This document shows positions 5,885-7,561 of a stretch of DNA of 7,561 nucleotides, in pieces. The notes beneath the pieces were generated by a model. The model worked only from the letters and a program-made list of their open reading frames with translations, searched no databases and was not told the DNA's origin. A program made the position numbers and the translations under genes. The DNA comes from an uncultured Verrucomicrobia subdivision 3 bacterium. Lineage in GTDB: Bacteria; Verrucomicrobiota; Verrucomicrobiae; Limisphaerales; CAMLLE01. Position 1 is the stretch's first letter. Every line of letters starts with the position of its first letter. The stretch spans positions 1 through 7,561 of the forward strand of contig CAMLLE010000135.1 in the NCBI GenBank assembly GCA_946480555.1, in the 5' to 3' direction.

Positions 5885-6781
5885 TCAATACATCGCCGGC
5901 TGCGGGGGCGCGCCAACGCGATTCCAGGTAACCTGCTCGCCGGCATTGGTGACGCCGACAATTTGATGCGGATTGCAGAACGTGACCTGCACCAACACGG
6001 CGTAGGGGATCGTTTGGAAACCGTTGCTTTGGAACCCGTGCAGTCCGATTTGATTCAACATCGGATTCGCCTGCCATTGTCCTTCGACACCGCTGACGCC
6101 CATCGGTGACACAAGCGTTCCGCGGAACGTTCCGTTGCCGAACATTTCCACCTGCAACTGGCCCATCATGCCCGGCGCGTAGGGCAGCTGGATTTGCACC
6201 TGCCAGCTGCCGAGCACCAGTTGATTCAACGTTGCGGGTGGGGGCGGCGGAGGTGGTGGCGGCTGGTGTGTGTGATGGTGCGACGGGCCATTCGCAGTTT
6301 TGTGCTTCGGAATTTCCGGCGGAATGCTGTTCTGTTCCCCGCTGTTCTTGCGTTTCGGTTTCTTGCCAGTGATTCCCCACAGTAACTTGCCCAATGCTTC
6401 CTCTGTGAAGCCCGCCCGCAAATCCACGTAAGTTCGGTTCCCGAGGAACATCGGCAGATTCGGCGCGTCGGGACAGCCTGGCAGCAACACCGGAATCACC
6501 GGACGCTTGTCCTTCACCGCCAGACGCAACGCGCCCTGCATTTCCTCATCTTCCCAGGGACCGATGCCGTCCGCGCCCACCAGCACGACGACGCTGGTCG
6601 AGGCGTGAATCCCTGCTTCGAGCAATTCCTGCCACGGCACGCCGGGGCGCAACTCATCTTCGTCGAACCAGACGGTGAGCTTTTCAGCGATGAGCCGGTC
6701 TCGCAATTCGCGCACGGCCGGTTTGTTCTTGCTGTTATGGCTGAGGAACGCGTGAAAGTGCTGTGTGGAATCGTAGATCAT
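5885..6781 (-). CDS. TIR-domain protein with His/Pro linker and C-terminal beta-rich domain
   Basis: Numbering starts from the ATG at 6781-6779, giving 298 residues; a TTG at 6787 in the same frame would add two. Residues about 8-125 form a bacterial TIR domain: HAFLSHNSK (strand A), VWFDEDELRPG (strand B and BB loop), WQELLEAGI (helix with candidate catalytic glutamates E52/E55), SVVVLVG, and RPVIPVLLPG. Many such TIR domains cleave NAD+ and act as cell-killing effectors in anti-phage systems. A basic stretch (KKPKRK, about 140-145) leads to a linker with a His cluster and nine consecutive prolines (174-182). Residues about 185-290 are rich in Gly, aromatic and beta-branched residues (LGSWQVQIQLPY, FGNGTFRGTLV, EGQWQAN), suggesting a small beta-barrel reminiscent of lipocalin-like folds; this part is unrecognised. 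No signal peptide or membrane helix is seen. It follows the 157-residue gene by 27 bases and is probably its operon partner. Confidence 0.88.
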   Translation of the reverse strand: MIYDSTQHFHAFLSHNSKNKPAVRELRDRLIAEKLTVWFDEDELRPGVPWQELLEAGIHASTSVVVLVGADGIGPWEDEEMQGALRLAVKDKRPVIPVLLPGCPDAPNLPMFLGNRTYVDLRAGFTEEALGKLLWGITGKKPKRKNSGEQNSIPPEIPKHKTANGPSHHHTHQPPPPPPPPPATLNQLVLGSWQVQIQLPYAPGMMGQLQVEMFGNGTFRGTLVSPMGVSGVEGQWQANPMLNQIGLHGFQSNGFQTIPYAVLVQVTFCNPHQIVGVTNAGEQVTWNRVGAPPQPAMY

Positions 6782-6808
6782 GTTCAATGAATCCGGCCGT
6801 GCGGTGGT

Positions 6809-7282
6809 TCACGGCTTTTCGAGCTGCGTCAAATCTTCCACGTTCGCCATCGTGGCGAGCGCCTGGGTGTAAGCCTGAAGTTGCGATTGAACAGCAGCGA
6901 GTTCAATTCGGAATTCGCGACAGTGCCCGGGCTGGTTGAAGGCGCCGTCGAGGGACAATCGATGCCACTTGGTGGTGAACGGGCGGATGATCTGGTTCAA
7001 AACAGGCACGGCAACCTTGGCGAACTGCCCGCACGCGGGGCCGTGTTTCCGGAGAATGTCGCGCGTGAGATCGAACAAGGAATGAATGCTGGCCAGCGCT
7101 GAAGCTTCGTCGCCGTGTTCGGCGGCCAAAGGCTGGCCGGTGATCCGTGTGAGCAGTTCGACGTAAAGATCCCAGGCAGCGTTTCGGTCGGCGTCTTGAG
7201 GCGTCCATTCCATCTCCAGGAATTGAAGATTGATCCGGAGCGAATCGAGTCCCCACTGGGCAAGCCAGTCACGCCATTTCAT
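6809..7282 (-). CDS. Soluble helical protein of unknown function, upstream of the TIR gene
   Basis: 157 residues, almost wholly helix-forming, with no signal peptide or membrane segment. Conserved-looking blocks are DADRNAAWDLYVELLTRI (30-47), GDEASALASIHSLFDLTRDIL (57-77, two short parts), VLNQIIRPFTTKWHRLS (94-110) and a C-terminal amphipathic helix EFRIELAAVQSQLQAYTQ (123-140). The dense pattern of Trp, Arg and acidic residues suggests a real conserved family. I have an impression of similar proteins in other bacteria but can attach no name or function. The start is ATG 7282-7280; an in-frame TAA four codons upstream rules out a longer form. It is the first gene of the TIR unit (27 bases between), so it may regulate, recruit or be the partner of the TIR protein. 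No Shine-Dalgarno is present; a TAAGCT hexamer sits six bases before the ATG. Confidence 0.85.
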   Translation of the reverse strand: MKWRDWLAQWGLDSLRINLQFLEMEWTPQDADRNAAWDLYVELLTRITGQPLAAEHGDEASALASIHSLFDLTRDILRKHGPACGQFAKVAVPVLNQIIRPFTTKWHRLSLDGAFNQPGHCREFRIELAAVQSQLQAYTQALATMANVEDLTQLEKP

Positions 7283-7288
7283 GGCGCG

Positions 7289-7316
7289 AGCTTAGCCCAC
7301 AACTTCCCGGCGGCAA
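7289..7316 (-). promoter_or_regulatory. Candidate promoter of the TIR unit
   Basis: On the minus strand TTGCCG (7316-7311) and TAAGCT (7294-7289) are spaced by 16 bp. TAAGCT ends six bases before the ATG at 7282, so transcription would begin at the start codon. Each hexamer is a moderate match. The -35 sits in the loop of the dyad at 7303-7324. Confidence 0.3.
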
Positions 7317-7324
7317 GCGGGAAG
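7303..7324. promoter_or_regulatory. Inverted repeat over the -35 of the TIR unit
   Basis: CTTCCCG (7303-7309) and CGGGAAG (7318-7324) are perfect 7-bp arms around eight bases that contain the candidate -35 hexamer. The arm centres are about 15 bp apart, a common spacing for a dimeric regulator. If the transcript is leaderless the repeat is not transcribed with the gene, which favours a DNA operator over an RNA hairpin. Confidence 0.3.
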
Positions 7325-7441
7325 GTGAAATCAACATCGGCCGCAAGGGTTTGAGACTCCTCACGTCGTCTCCTACTCGTGGTTGGTTACTCCACCGAAA
7401 TTGGGATTGCGGAAAAGTTGGCTGAGAATTCGAATGACCCG

Positions 7442-7561
7442 GTGTCGCCAAATCGCATTAACAGATTCAGACTTGCCGCCGCCCTGCCGGTGTTGCTCGT
7501 GTTCGCGCTTCAACTTCAAGCCGCTGCTCTGAGTTCGGTTCCCATTTTCCTTTCCGGCGAG
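7442..7561 (+). CDS. Secreted protein, N-terminal part only (runs off the right edge)
   Basis: From a GTG at 7442 the frame is open for 40 codons to the end of the window. It encodes a classical signal peptide: a basic n-region (SPNRINRFR), a hydrophobic core (LAAALPVLLVFALQL) and a small-residue cleavage region (QAAALSS, cut probably after AAA). The product should leave the cytoplasm through Sec. A TTG at 7418 in the same frame is an alternative start but would put a polar extension before the signal. No Shine-Dalgarno is visible. The mature protein is not in view, so family and function cannot be stated. Confidence 0.65.
   Translation, partial: MSPNRINRFRLAAALPVLLVFALQLQAAALSSVPIFLSGE

Larger units (their letters stand above)
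7283..7441. other. Divergent intergenic region
   Basis: 159 bp separate the minus-strand TIR unit from the plus-strand secreted-protein gene. It holds the TIR-unit promoter candidate and dyad and, for the plus strand, TTGCGG (7407-7412) and TCGAAT (7430-7435), 17 bp apart and six bases before the GTG at 7442. No RNA gene is recognised. Confidence 0.45.

Noticed and set aside
5708..6109. 133-codon plus-strand frame across the TIR 3' end and the intergenic region
   Set aside because: Half of it is antisense to the TIR C-terminal domain, and the rest has no recognisable pattern or start signal.
7325..7441. tRNA or small RNA gene in the divergent region
   Set aside because: No cloverleaf arms, T-loop consensus or paired stems of tRNA size could be found by eye.

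Overview
The window is about 60% GC and tightly packed. Gene content and style point to a member of the Verrucomicrobiota, possibly a Pedosphaera/Limisphaerales-type lineage. The hints are a NatA/NatB exporter with a CPBP protease fused to one permease, few Shine-Dalgarno sequences, a composite hairpin repeat of a kind I remember from verrucomicrobial genomes, and a TIR-domain gene. The assignment is inference; there is no rRNA or marker gene here to confirm it.

Layout, left to right. (1) 1-109 (-): N-terminal end of an unidentified gene that overlaps the dtd stop. (2) 106-558 (-): D-aminoacyl-tRNA deacylase dtd. (3) 636-815 (+): a 59-residue DUF883/ElaB/YqjD-like tail-anchored protein, divergent from dtd, with a possible 22-codon leader ORF (571-639) overlapping its start codon. 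(4) 816-983 (-): a 55-residue two-helix membrane protein, convergent with (3); the two stop codons abut in one TGATCA palindrome. (5) 984-1195: 212 bp without a gene. (6) 5543-1196 (-): an ABC exporter operon of permease 1 (441 aa), ATPase (256 aa, ATGA overlap with permease 1), a 230 bp gap holding a 104 bp four-hairpin repeat, and permease 2 fused to a CPBP intramembrane protease (674 aa). (7) 5544-5884: 341 bp without a convincing gene, with two strong dyads and a candidate promoter. (8) 7282-5885 (-): a two-gene unit of a 157-residue soluble helical protein followed by a TIR-domain protein with a His/Pro linker and a C-terminal beta-rich domain. (9) 7283-7441: divergent intergenic region with a dyad over a candidate -35. 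(10) 7442-7561 (+): start of a secreted protein (signal peptide), cut by the window edge.

How the genes work together. The exporter operon encodes one ATPase and two different permeases, which suggests a heterodimeric membrane pore, with a membrane protease joined to one half. The TIR protein and its helical partner are the best candidate for a little-described system: a predicted NADase-type effector linked to a beta-rich, possibly ligand-sensing domain and co-transcribed with a helical protein. Three unit-leading genes (DUF883, permease 1, helical partner) carry a TANNNT hexamer exactly six bases before the start codon, the arrangement seen at leaderless promoters in other phyla.
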